A DNA stretch of 64,000 nt from contig CM060062.1 in the NCBI GenBank assembly GCA_030533445.1, positions 1,071,456 to 1,135,455 of the forward strand, given 5' to 3'. A program made the translations under genes and the position numbers. Origin of the DNA: Cyprinodon diabolis (taxonomy: Eukaryota > Chordata > Actinopteri > Cyprinodontiformes > Cyprinodontidae). Below the pieces are notes generated by a model that was not told the origin of the DNA, made no database searches, and worked only from the letters and a program-made list of their open reading frames with translations. This document shows, piece after piece, positions 10,919 through 22,462 of the stretch. Every line of letters starts with the position of its first letter. Positions within the stretch are counted from its first letter, which is position 1.

Positions 10919-12749
10919 AGCACAGACCTGAAAAACGCTAACATCTACTTCCAGCCGCCACCAACAGGAGGGGAAAACCCCCAAGAGGCGAGCGGGCCTG
11001 AGGCAGCTGCTGCTGGGGATTCCCAGTGACAGCGCAGCGCCGGTATGTGGGGGTCTGAGCGGCTCCCACAGAGAAATAATCTTTGAAGGCAGGATGGTAA
11101 TCTGGATGAACTGACTGCACAGACCATGTTTTCAGGAGGACTTTCTCACTTCAACATAGATTCTAACTACTTTCTACCCGCTGATCACAGCTAATATAGC
11201 TGCCATTGTTCCAGGCAGAGAAAGGATAGGGTAGCTCCGCCCACCGCGCATCAGAGCCACTTTACCACCGCGCATCAGGAGCAGCAAAAATGCTTCAGCT
11301 GCGCGTCAGAACTAAGCAGCAGAAATGAAGCAGCATTGGAGCTCTTTCTGCTTCTGCTGCGTTTCGTCTAAACGTAGCATAATTCCTCTTCCATAGCGGC
11401 CAGACTCATGCAGACCTGACCAATCCCCATCAAGTTTCTCCCAGCTGAGCTGTGGATCTCTGCAGCTCTTCCAGAGAGGAAATCTTGCTTCCTTCTCTGG
11501 ATGAGGCTCGTCTTTTCTGGCCGCTTGTTTTTATTTCCATTGACTGTTGGATCAGAGCTCAGTGGGATGTTTAGCATGTTGCTCTTACTCTCCAATGTTT
11601 CCTGTGTCCCTCAATGTTGCTGTTTATTCTTTAATCTTCTCTAACAAACCTCTGAGGCCTCCTCAGATCACCTGGTTGTCTTTAGGATCGGATACACATA
11701 GGTATACTTTAAATTCAGTTGGTTTTATTTATTTAAGACTTGTGCAGTAGCTCCTCATGTCATGGAGCTTCTCAGCCACATTCGGTTGGTCTTTGGTTCC
11801 TTTAGCTTCCTGTCTTCTTCTGTGGTTCTTTCAGCTGCCTGTCATTCAGATTTCAGATGTGTCGGTCTGTTTGTTTAATGTATGATTTGTTCAGGAGCCT
11901 TCAGCGTATCTGCAACATGAAGTAAACACTGAACGCTAAAATAAACCCAAAAATCACCACAGCCTCTCGTTTCTTAATCATATTTTGACTTGCAGCCCTA
12001 GCTGTTCCTTCATGTGTGATGTGCTCTTCGTGTCCGCAGCCCGTGCCCCAGATTTTCCAGACAGTTAGTAGACCTCTGGTTGCTGGGGTTCCCTTCAGAC
12101 CTTCGGGCCTCTGGTGCAGACAGCCTGAAAGATCCTCCTGCTTAGGAATGAGGTCAGTCTGACTGCTGGCAGGTTTTGTCTGTGATTCTACCCTACAAAT
12201 GAAGGTCAGCGGTTCATGGCTTCCATGTCGACTCTCCTCTTGTTCCGGTTTAACTCTGATGTTCTGCAGACTGCTGGGCCTCTCCTTAGTCCTGCCAAAA
12301 ACACCACAGTCAGTCTCATGGCTCATGAAGTCATAATTTATTGATGACCGTTGATAAAAGCAGTTGTAGTTTGATGAAAGGCTGCAGGATGAGGTAGAAC
12401 AGCAGATGGAGGAGCGAATCAGCAAAACTTCACATATACAGAATAAACTCAGACAGCTTGTATTCAGATCACAGGAATTTATTCAGGGCAGTAATATTCA
12501 ACTGAAATGCAGAGTAAAAAGGTTTCTTTGCTCCCTGATGTCTGGGGGGTCCAGCTGTGCCTCCTCCCTCCTTGGATCTGCCGTGAAAATGGCTTAAAGC
12601 AGTGCATTGTGGGATTCAGAGTCTTTAGCAGCCTCTTTTGTTCTCTTTGTGTCCTTGTTTTGTTCTCCCTCCCGTCACTGGGCCCAGTTCAGACATGTGG
12701 GATCTAAGCACTTCTGGCTGCTCAGCTTCCGCCTCCATCTTTATGTTCT
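10919..12749. other. Mostly unannotated; one uncertain 174-codon frame
   Basis: The minus frame 12425-11901 is the longest frame here that is neither tandem repeat nor transposon. It contains acidic, glutamine-rich stretches (RVKPEQEES, LIPKQEDLSG), reminiscent of the spacer between domains in fish zinc-finger genes, and ends in a hydrophobic segment before the stop. No known domain is present and no splice partners were recognised. Coding status is unproven. The rest of the segment shows nothing. Confidence 0.2.
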
Positions 12750-13450
12750 TATGGACTAAAGTCGGGCATATACTGTACGTTTTTTCCAATCGTTGCACGC
12801 AGCTAAAGCTCACACTGTACGATGAAACAGCTCAGGATGTTTGTTCTCACGCTGTGCGACCCGACGCTCTGATGCGATCTACCTGCTCACACTCTACGTC
12901 TAAAAACCAGGTGGGACTCAGCTCCGCAGTGAGATGGCGCTACTGGGTCTATCTGGAAGCCAAACCAGTAGCAGAGGAACATGAAGCTCACTAGAGTGAA
13001 ACGCGCTGCCTTGGATATTTGGGCGATTTAGTGCTGAAAGCCCTAAAAAGAAAAGGAGACGACGTATTTGGACAAAGACATGGCTGAGCTAACGTGGCTA
13101 CTACGGTCTGTCAGTTTACAGGAAGAACTCCATGTCACTCATTGCCCCCCCGCCATGCTGCTGGGTTTTCCTCTGAGGTGAAGAAGAAGAAGAATCCTTG
13201 TTTACCCACTGAGCGATTTGACCACGACCACCTTATGACGGGCGACTTTCAAACATGTTTGATTTTCTGCCAACCTTACGGTCCCTGATGGGGGGTGCTC
13301 GTTAGAGGCTGATTGCCCCTCGTTACCCCCTGTTCACTACACCACGCACCATCAGGCTGAAAGTTGAAAAATTCTCGCACGACTGGAGAATCGGCCTGAA
13401 AGGGGCAAAACTGGTGCAGTGATCGCCCAGCTTACTCCGCACCATTTAGG
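12750..13450. mobile_element. Possible PIF/Harbinger-derived fragment
   Basis: The left part (AGTCGGGCATATACTGTACG, then repeated CTCACACTGTACGA-like motifs) has the style of fish Harbinger MITE ends. Around 13040-13110 a plus frame reads KRKRRRRIWTKTWLS, resembling the basic, tryptophan-containing N-terminus of Harbinger proteins. The right end and target duplication were not identified. Weak assignment. Confidence 0.3.
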
Positions 13451-13481
13451 TCTGTAGGTTTCAAAGTCTGCAGGGAAACGT

Positions 13482-16079
13482 CAGCCTGTCCCAGTGCGAG
13501 CAGTGGCTGTAGGTGTGTTTGCTCTGGATGTGTTGTCTTGGTCCTCCCCCCTCTGAGACAGGTGACGGTCAGATGGCAGCCTGTCCCAGTGCGAGCAGTG
13601 GCTGTAGGTGTGTTTGCTCTGGATGTGTTGTCTTGGTCCTCCCCCCTCTGAGACAGGTGACGGTCAGATGGCAGCCTGTCCCAGTGCGAGCAGTGGCTGT
13701 AGGTGTGTTTGCTCTGGATGTGTTGTCTTGGTCCTCCCCCCTCTGAGACAGGTGACGGTCAGATGGCAGCCTGTCCCAGTGCGAGCAGTGGCTGTAGGTG
13801 TGTTTGCTCTGGATGTGTTGTCTTGGTCCTCCCCCCTCTGAGACAGGTGACGGTCAGATGGCAGCCTGTCCCAGTGCGAGCAGTGGCTGTAGGTGTGTTT
13901 GCTCTGGATGTGTTGTCTTGGTCCTCCCCCCTCTGAGACAGGTGACGGTTAGATGGCAGCCTGTCCCAGTGCGAGCAGTGGCTGTAGGTGTGTTTGCTCT
14001 GGATGTGTTGTCTTGGTCCTCCCCCCTCTGAGACAGGTGACGGTCAGATGGCAGCCTGTCCCAGTGTGAGCAGTGGCTGTAGGTGTGTTTGCTCTGGATG
14101 TGTTGTCTTGGTCCTCCCCCCTCTGAGACAGGTGACGGTCAGATGGCAGCCTGTCCCAGTGCGAGCAGTGGCTGTAGGTGTGTTTGCTCTGGATGTGTTG
14201 TCTTGGTCCTCCCCCCTCTGAGACAGGTGACGGTCAGATGGCAGCCTGTCCCAGTGTGAGCAGTGGCTGTAGGTGTGTTTGCTCTGGATGTGTTGTCTTG
14301 GTCCTCCCCCCTCTGAGACAGGTGACGGTCAGATGGCAGCCTGTCCCAGTGCGAGCAGTGGCTGTAGGTGTGTTTGCTCTGGATGTGTTGTCTTGGTCCT
14401 CCCCCCTCTGAGACAGGTGACGGTCAGATGGCAGCCTGTCCCAGTGCGAGCAGTGGCTGTAGGTGTGTTTGCTCTGGATGTGTTGTCTTGGTCCTCCCCC
14501 CTCTGAGACAGGTGACGGTCAGATGGCAGCCTGTCCCAGTGCGAGCAGTGGCTGTAGGTGTGTTTGCTCTGGATGTGTTGTCTTGGTCCTCCCCCCTCTG
14601 AGACAGGTGACGGTCAGATGGCAGCCTGTCCCAGTGTGAGCAGTGGCTGTAGGTGTGTTTGCTCTGGATGTGTTGTCTTGGTCCTCCCCCCTCTGAGACA
14701 GGTGACGGTCAGATGGCAGCCTGTCCCAGTGTGAGCAGTGGCTGTAGGTGTGTTTGCTCTGGATGTGTTGTCTTGGTCCTCCCCCCTCTGAGACAGGTGA
14801 CGGTCAGATGGCAGCCTGTCCCAGTGCGAGCAGTGGCTGTAGGTGTGTTTGCTCTGGATGTGTTGTCTTGGTCCTCCCCCCTCTGAGACAGGTGACGGTC
14901 AGATGGCAGCCTGTCCCAGTGCGAGCAGTGGCTGTAGGTGTGTTTGCTCTGGATGTGTTGTCTTGGTCCTCCCCCCTCTGAGACAGGTGACGGTCAGATG
15001 GCAGCCTGTCCCAGTGCGAGCAGTGGCTGTAGGTGTGTTTGCTCTGGATGTGTTGTCTTGGTCCTCCCCCCTCTGAGACAGGTGACGGTCAGATGGCAGC
15101 CTGTCCCAGTGCGAGCAGTGGCTGTAGGTGTGTTTGCTCTGGATGTGTTGTCTTGGTCCTCCCCCCTCTGAGACAGGTGACGGTCAGATGGCAGCCTGTC
15201 CCAGTGCGAGCAGTGGCTGTAGGTGTGTTTGCTCTGGATGTGTTGTCTTGGTCCTCCCCCCTCTGAGACAGGTGACGGTCAGATGGCAGCCTGTCCCAGT
15301 GCGAGCAGTGGCTGTAGGTGTGTTTGCTCTGGATGTGTTGTCTTGGTCCTCCCCCCTCTGAGACAGGTGACGGTCAGATGGCAGCCTGTCCCAGTGCGAG
15401 CAGTGGCTGTAGGTGTGTTTGCTCTGGATGTGTTGTCTTGGTCCTCCCCCCTCTGAGACAGGTGACGGTTAGATGGCAGCCTGTCCCAGTGCGAGCAGTG
15501 GCTGTAGGTGTGTTTGCTCTGGATGTGTTGTCTTGGTCCTCCCCCCTCTGAGACAGGTGACGGTCAGATGGCAGCCTGTCCCAGTGTGAGCAGTGGCTGT
15601 AGGTGTGTTTGCTCTGGATGTGTTGTCTTGGTCCTCCCCCCTCTGAGACAGGTGACGGTCAGATGGCAGCCTGTCCCAGTGCGAGCAGTGGCTGTAGGTG
15701 TGTTTGCTCTGGATGTGTTGTCTTGGTCCTCCCCCCTCTGAGACAGGTGACGGTCAGATGGCAGCCTGTCCCAGTGTGAGCAGTGGCTGTAGGTGTGTTT
15801 GCTCTGGATGTGTTGTCTTGGTCCTCCCCCCTCTGAGACAGGTGACGGTCAGATGGCAGCCTGTCCCAGTGTGAGCAGTGGCTGTAGGTGTGTTTGCTCT
15901 GGATGTGTTGTCTTGGTCCTCCCCCCTCTGAGACAGGTGACGGTCAGATGGCAGCCTGTCCCAGTGTGAGCAGTGGCTGTAGGTGTGTTTGCTCTGGATG
16001 TGTTGTCTTGGTCCTCCCCCCTCTGAGACAGGTGACGGTCAGATGGCAGCCTGTCCCAGTGTGAGCAGTGGCTGTAGGT
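13482..16079 (+). repeat. 95-bp minisatellite, about 27 copies
   Basis: A 95-bp unit (starting CAGCCTGTCCCAGTG, containing GGTCCTCCCCCCTCTGAGAC) repeats head-to-tail with almost no divergence. The main variation is GCGAGC versus GTGAGC, plus a rare GACGGTT for GACGGTC at about 13949 and 15469. Because 95 is not a multiple of three, the frame rotates each unit, giving overlapping 77-codon frames that are not genes. Confidence 0.97.
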
Positions 16080-16574
16080 TTTGAAGGTTTAGAGTGGTGT
16101 TTCAGCTGCTCCCTTCATTCCTTTCCTCTGCTGTGACAGCTGTCTGGGAGGTCAGAGCAGGTCATGTGACACGCAGGTAGAGCTGAAAATCACACGGTTA
16201 GGGAAGAAGCTAGATTAAATGGATCGGATGGATGCCTTAAACGGTCAAAAAGCTTCTGCTTATTAAACATTATCCTGGCAGTTTGTGTTGCTCAGGTTTG
16301 GACACAGAGATGGGTATATATTTGTTTTTTATTACGTTGCCTAAAATTTCTGCACAGTAATATTTACCTGAACACACAGACATCCTCATAAAATGGCCAA
16401 ATCTAAAAAAAACACACAAAAAAACACTTTAACTTCCAAAAATATGAAACTTTGATATTAAGGAGCCTTTTGGGTTGATTGAGAATAATCCTCAGAAATA
16501 TAACTTGCCTAATAATTCAGCACACGGTGTAGAAGAATTACAAAGCAGGCAGTTTCTCTATAGAAAATGAACCA
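16080..16574. other. No supported feature
   Basis: AT-rich spacer after the array. Only chance frames were seen. Confidence 0.4.
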
Positions 16575-16830
16575 CGGGGGGGAAATACAGCGTTCCAGGA
16601 TGCACAGAGAAACGGGAACATTTTCAATCTTTCCAAGGATCCAAAGACTCGACAGGAATGGATTATTATTATTGTCTATCAGAAGATCCCTGCAAAGTTT
16701 GATGCTCAGCTGTTCATTTGCTCGAAGCATTTTCCTGAAGACAGCTTTCAAAGTGTTGGACAGTTCAAAGCAGGATTTGCTAAACTTCTTTTCCTGAAAC
16801 GAGGGAGGGGCTGTTCCCACCGGAAGGCCG
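16575..16830 (+). pseudogene. Broken THAP zinc-finger domain
   Basis: The first part reads YSVPGCTEKRE (the first zinc cysteine appears as tyrosine). After a frame change comes NLSKDPKTRQEW, then a frame containing IPAKFDAQLFICSKHFPEDS and GQFKAGFAKLLFLKRG. The C-x2-H in FICSKHF followed by FPEDSF, and the downstream KAGFAK block, are hallmarks of THAP (C2CH) DNA-binding domains. THAP domains occur in P and Kolobok transposases and in genes derived from them. The frameshift and lost cysteine make this a pseudogene, unrelated in detail to the THAP relics at 34.6, 41.4 and 60.8 kb. Confidence 0.65.
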
Positions 16831-16839
16831 TCACAACCG

Positions 16840-17528
16840 CAGGCTGGAAGTATTATTTTGTCGCTACGCTGTTGATAGCAATGCTAGCATATCCATGGTG
16901 ACGGGATTTTGGGCTCTGAAAAAGAGGACATTTTTATTTGGCAGGGGGCCCGCTGGCTGGACCGGACCAGGCATTCAAACCGAGCCATCAGCTCTGGGGC
17001 TGGTCCGGTGCAGGGAGCTAGCAGGGGACAGAGCGACCGAACCTGACCCGGTGACGGTATGCTTCCCCACATGGGAAGCACGTTAAGGCAGGTGGGGGGA
17101 AGCACGGGGGGCCGTTATCCAGGATACCGTCAATGGGTCGGGTTTGGTCGCTCCGTCCCCCGCTGGCTCTCTGTTTCCACTACATGCTGCACTGTAGTCG
17201 ACAAAAATACCTGACAATTTTGAAATTCCCCTCAGACATTTTTTTAGGTCTGAAAAGTAGGACATGTCCAGGAAAAAGAGGACGTCTGGTCCCCCTACCA
17301 TATCAACAATCTGATGTTTCAGTGAGTGAGTGCTTGTTGCTATGATGCGTCTTTGTTTAGCAGCTTGGCTCGTTGTAAACCAACCAATCAGAGCACAGCT
17401 CATCTAAATATTCATGATCAAACCATAAAAGGAAGAAAAGCTGTGGTTTAATTCTAGGGCTTTTAACCAGGCTGCATTAGGGCTCATAGAACAGCTAATA
17501 TGCCATTTTCAGCCCAACCAATGTTACA
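16840..17528. repeat. Foldback-containing repeat segment
   Basis: Arms at about 17014-17070 and 17113-17172 form an imperfect inverted repeat: AGAGCGACCGAACC on the left pairs with GGTTTGGTCGCTC on the right. GAAAAAGAGGAC occurs twice (about 16918 and 17272), and the right edge TGGTCCCCCTAC resembles ends of GGGTGACC-type elements. It is probably a degraded non-autonomous DNA transposon. 17310-17528 shows nothing further. Confidence 0.45.
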
Positions 17529-19281
17529 CACCCTATTAGAGACCTGAAGGATCAGATACCCTATAGAATCATTCTATCACCCTATTAGAGACCTGAAGGA
17601 CCAGATACCCTATAGAATCATTCTATCACCCTATTAGAGACCTGAAGGATCAGATACCCTATAGAATCATTCTATCCCCCTATTAGAGACCTGAAGGACC
17701 AGATACCCTATAGAATCATTCTATCACCCTATTAGAGACCTGAAGGACCAGATGCCCTATAGAATCATTCTATCACCCTATTAGAGACCTGAAGGACCAG
17801 ATGCCCTATAGAATCATTCTATCACCCTATTAGAGACCTGAAGGACCAGATACCCTATAGAATCATTCTATCACCCTATTAGAGACCTGAAGGACCAGAT
17901 ACCCTATAGAATCATTCTATCACCCTATTAGAGACCTGAAGGACCAGATACCCTATAGAATCATTCTATCACCCTATTAGAGACCTGAAGGACCAGATGC
18001 CCTATAGAATCATTCTATCACCCTATTAGAGACCTGAAGGACCAGATGCCCTATAGAATCATTCTATCACCCTATTAGAGACCTGAAGGACCAGATGCCC
18101 TATAGAATCATTCTATCACCCTATTAGAGACCTGAAGGACCAGATACCCTATAGAATCATTCTATCACCCTATTAGAGACCTGAAGGACCAGATACCCTA
18201 TAGAATCATTCTATCACCCTATTAGAGACCTGAAGGACAAGATACCCTATAGAATCATTCTATCACCCTATTAGAGACCTGAAGGACCAGATATCCTATA
18301 GAATCATTCTATCACCCTATTAGAGACCTGAAGGACCAGATACCCTATAGAATCATTCTATCACCCTATTAGAGACCTGAAGGACCAGATACCCTATAGA
18401 ATCATTCTATCACCCTATTAGAGACCTGAAGGACCAGATACCCTATAGAATCATTCTATCACCCTATTAGAGACCTGAAGGACCAGATACCCTATAGAAT
18501 CATTCTATCACCCTATTAGAGACCTGAAGGACCAGATACCCTATAGAATCATTCTATCACCCTATTAGAGACCTGAAGGACCAGATACCCTATAGAATCA
18601 TTCTATCACCCTATTAGAGACCTGAAGGGCCAAATACCCTATAGAATCATTCTATCACCCTATTAGAGACCTGAAGGACCAGATACCCTATAGAATCATT
18701 CTATCACCCTATTAGAGACCTGAAGGACCAGATACCCTATAGAATCATTCTATCACCCTATTGGAGACCTGAAGGACCAGATACCCTATAGAACCATTCT
18801 ATCACCCTATTAGAGACCTGAAGGACCAGATACCCTATAGAACCATTCTATCACCCTATTAGAGACCTGAAGGACCAGATACCCGATAGAATCATTCTAT
18901 CACCCTATTAGAGACCTGAAGGACCAGATACCCTATAGAACCATTCTATCACCCTATTAGAGACCTGAAGGACCAGATACCCGATAGAATCATTCTATCA
19001 CCCTATTAGAGACCTGAAGGACCAGATACCCTATAGAATCATTCTATCACCCTATTAGAGACCTGAAGGACCAGATACCCGATAGAATCATTCTATCACC
19101 CTATTGGAGACCTGAAGGACCAGATACCCTATAGAACCATTCTATCACCCTATTAGAGACCTGAAGGACCAGATACCCGATAGAATCATTCTATCACCCT
19201 ATTAGAGACCTGAAGGACCAGATACCCTATAGAATCATTCTATCACCCTATTAGAGACCTGAAGGACCACATACCCTATAG
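17529..19281 (+). repeat. 49-bp minisatellite, about 36 copies
   Basis: Unit CACCCTATTAGAGACC...GAATCATTCTAT repeats head-to-tail. Point variants include GATGCCC for GATACCC in the first half and CCCGATAG versus GAACCATT in the last third. In the last third these two variants alternate, so the local period becomes 98 bp. The array is cut at 19281 by a hAT-like insertion and a diverged unit remnant follows at 19673-19697. Confidence 0.97.
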
Positions 19282-19672
19282 CAGCAGCCTTCAACGTTTT
19301 CAACGTTGGCCAAGGACCCCAAACTGATGGGGAGATTACAGATGGAGTAATGTAACTAAAGTAATTAAAGTATTTCTGATTCCTGGTTGATGGGGCAGGT
19401 GTTCTGAATGAAACGGTGCCCAGCTTGAAAGAGCTCCTGTGTGTCTCTGAATGTGTGCATTGATGACTGAAAGACATCTTCTGCCTCCATTTATCTGTTT
19501 ACTGCAGTCTGTTGGATTCATGTTCATGTGGATTTAAAGACATTTCAATTAGTGGAAAAATTGCAGAGGGGAATATGAAAAAAAAAGTTTTAATCAACCA
19601 AAACTTCTGCGACCCCCATGCAGCACTTCCATGGACCCCCTAGGGGTCTAGACCCCCTTTTGAAGACCTCTG
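19282..19672 (+). mobile_element. hAT-like MITE inserted in the 49-bp array
   Basis: The element runs from CAGCAGCCTTCAACG to GAAGACCTCTG, with short imperfect inverted ends. The flanks are ccctatag (19274-19281) and ccctatat (19673-19680), an 8-bp duplication with one change, and the sequence after it continues the 49-bp unit. A sister copy lies at about 59505-59956. It has no coding content. Confidence 0.75.
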
Positions 19673-19689
19673 CCCTATATAATCACTCT

Positions 19690-19801
19690 ATGACTCCTTT
19701 AATTAAAAACACTGATCATTTATTGAACAGTATATAATAATTTCATATTTAAAGAACTTTCAGAAGTGTGAATTCTGAATATGAGCGGACTTTTCCTTTA
19801 A
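19690..19801 (+). mobile_element. Kolobok-like element, right-end fragment
   Basis: TTAAAAACACTGATCATTTATTGAACAG and the following block match the right part of the THAP-bearing family at 34594-34963 and 60808-61945. The fragment ends GGACTTTTCCTTTAA, the reverse complement of the left end of the 34.6-kb copy (TTAAAGGAAAAGTCC). It thereby preserves the terminal repeat and the TTAA target. Confidence 0.65.
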
Positions 19802-22181
19802 TGCAAATGTCAAGAGCTGGGAACCATTTTCCTAGAGAAAATGTATAGTGGAACCAGTCTGTTTCCTTAAAGTCTGAATCTATCATCTGTTTCCGCTCCT
19901 GAAATGATTTGAGGTTTATGGTGAGATGCACCATGGCTGCTGGTGATCATCAGGTGTGTCCTCTCACAGGTTCTTTTTCTCCTGACGTTTATCTGTTCTG
20001 TCTGGTTTAGCTCTTCCCACTGGGATTGTGGGCCCGGCCAGCATGCGGCTGTCACAGACGGGGCCTGTAGAGGCACGTTGTAATGTGAGCGATGACGTTA
20101 GACCGCCCTGCATTTCTGGAGCGTTTCTGTGTGTGTGTGTGTGTGTGTGTGTATGGGGGGGGGCACAGTGATGGAGCTTTTGATTATGGAATGAGTGAAA
20201 GGATCCAGAGGAACATGATACCCTTCACTCTCTACTGGTGGTCTCTATAAAAAGACTCAGAGAGGATGAAGAACAGGAGCGGAGAGCAGAGCTAATGTGT
20301 GTTTAGTAAACTTCTGCTGCGGTGTCAATATTGACTCATCATCATCATCATCACCGTGATCATCATCATGATCAAGGTAGGAGAGCACCTGCGTGTCTAA
20401 GTGAGGTGAATCACAGAGTGTTTGGTGAAATGAGAAGGCGCTGCACACCGACTTTAATGCTCCTAATCCACCTGCCTCCGCTGCGGCTCCGTTCTCACAG
20501 AGCTGCGTTACTGCTGCCGTAAGACCAACCACAGCTTTAGAAGAAAACAGCCGCTCCCAGGTGAGGGAGAGGAGCACCTATTGGAGGAGTCAGACAGCAG
20601 TGGAGAGGCTGAGGCGTTATTCTTCCAGGATCTGGATGTGAGGGAGGGGAGGAAGGAAGGAGGCAGGGGGTGTGATTGGCTCTGCAGGTAGTGAGTGTGT
20701 GACCCGGCTGAAATGTTTATTATATAAACCACATACTCCCTCTGTGGCCTTTTAAAAAGTGGAGAGGAAATCCGCTTCTTGGTTCTGGTTCTGGTTCTGC
20801 TGGGAGACGGACCTCTGCAGTCTTCTCTGTCTGACATCAGACTGACGTGTCTGGGGGGGGGGGCAGGAAATAATAGAGAAGATCAAAATGTCCAGTGACT
20901 TCATTTGGTTTTTATCTAAAGTAGAGCCTAAATGCGAGGCTGATATTTTTTATTCGGTGTTCGTATCGGAGTTCGGCGCCGTAGAGAACCTCTCTCTCTT
21001 CCAGCAGCAGGTTTCTCCATCACCAGACTGGCACATTGATTGTGAGAATTTGTAAACCGGAGCTTTCCTATTGGCAGATCACTGCAGCGTCTGTATGATA
21101 GCAGCAGCTGCAATGGTCCGTCTGTCGATCTCCTGCTCTCTTCTCCCCTCAGTGGTAGGGGTGAGCATTAGCGTGTGTGTTGCGATATGATACCCGTCAC
21201 AGTACTTTGGTCACATTACGATGTTATCACCATATCGCAATTTCACAATATATTGCGAAATTTTAGGTATCAAACTGGAATATATAAGGACTGAAACTAT
21301 TAATCAGATTAATCATGATTGATTACTGAAATAATCATCAGTAATTTATTAATTGCTAACTGGAGTATGGAGACTGTAAAATACACCTTTAGCTGAAAGA
21401 GCAACCCTATTAGAGCAGGAGTTATAGGTAGACTACAAAAAAATCTAAACATTTTGCAATTAGGTATAGAGGACAATCTTTAATTCTGGTTGGATCATCT
21501 AAATAAGTGGTCCTCCTAATTTTAAATCAGTCTGATGATATGTTTACGTAAGGCCGTCCTACGTGTTCATCCAATTAGCTATCTTTCTCTGCCCTTTATT
21601 TAGCCTTTTCTAACATTAGCTAGCATAAAATAAATAGTAAAAGCCGATATGATTCGTATTAACATCCTGTCGGGCTAATATCCGCATCGGATCGGAAGTG
21701 AAAATTCGCAACTTTTTTCTACTTGCTGCGTTTCCGATGTTGTGTTTTCTTTGTTGTTAATATCATCTCTGTGTTTGTATTTATGTACTTGCAGCACGTT
21801 TGCTCTGTTTCCTTTGATTGCAGCATTTCTTTCTGTCTTTGCAGCGTGTTTGCACCTCTCGGCCACCTAGTCTTAAAACTGTTCTGTAAACCTTGGTGGC
21901 CTTGTCTATGTGCTAGAGCTGGATCATAAGCCGTGTGGCTGGGGGGGGGGGGGGGGGGGGCTGAAACAATGAATCTGATTGATCATTATTAATCGAATGT
22001 TGAATCAATCGTTAACTAATTTAGTAATCAAATAACAATTAACTGGAATATAGAGACTCTGAAACATTCCTTTAGACAGAGCCGATGACACTGAGCAGCA
22101 ATTATACTAACATTGTAAAATTAATAGTATGTAAATATTTAGCATTTAAAATCTTCTTCATCTGTCGATATGCTCTTTCCA
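19802..22181. other. Largely unannotated; microsatellites and diverged repeats
   Basis: A dinucleotide TG tract lies at 20129-20152 and a 20-G run at 21941-21960. TATAAAAAG at 20246-20254 is a possible TATA box, with an AAG|GTAGGA donor-like site near 20375, but no coding partner was seen. GATTAATC-rich segments at about 21300-21360 and 21965-22040 look like diverged interspersed repeats also seen near 38830-38885. Confidence 0.35.
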
Positions 22182-22462
22182 GAACTGCTAAAGTGGAAAA
22201 GTTTTGGTTTGTCATTTTTTCTTAAAATAAGTGCATTTTGTCTTGAATGGAGGAGGAAAGTGAGATACTTTGATAATGGAACAAGACAATTTACATTTAA
22301 AATAAGAAAAAGCAACTGCATTGTCTTATTACAAGCACATATTATCCAATTATCTTATTTTAGAAGTACTAATTAAATTAGGCAATCATCTTATTTACCT
22401 AGTTATGGGTAAATATACTTGATTGAAGACATTTTTCCTTATTTCTAGCTGTTTTTTGCAGC
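22182..22462. mobile_element. Teleost AT-rich MITE (CACTG-ended family)
   Basis: A nearly full copy, in the opposite order to that at 55444-55740: TCTTAAAATAAGTGC, then ACAAGACAATTTACATTT, then ATTATCTTATTTTAG, ending GTTTTTTGCAGCG. Non-coding. Confidence 0.65.

Noticed and set aside
13513..15741. Many overlapping 77-codon frames (MCLLWMCC...)
   Set aside because: They are the same 95-bp satellite unit read repeatedly; the unit length is not a multiple of three and each frame stops after ~2.5 units.
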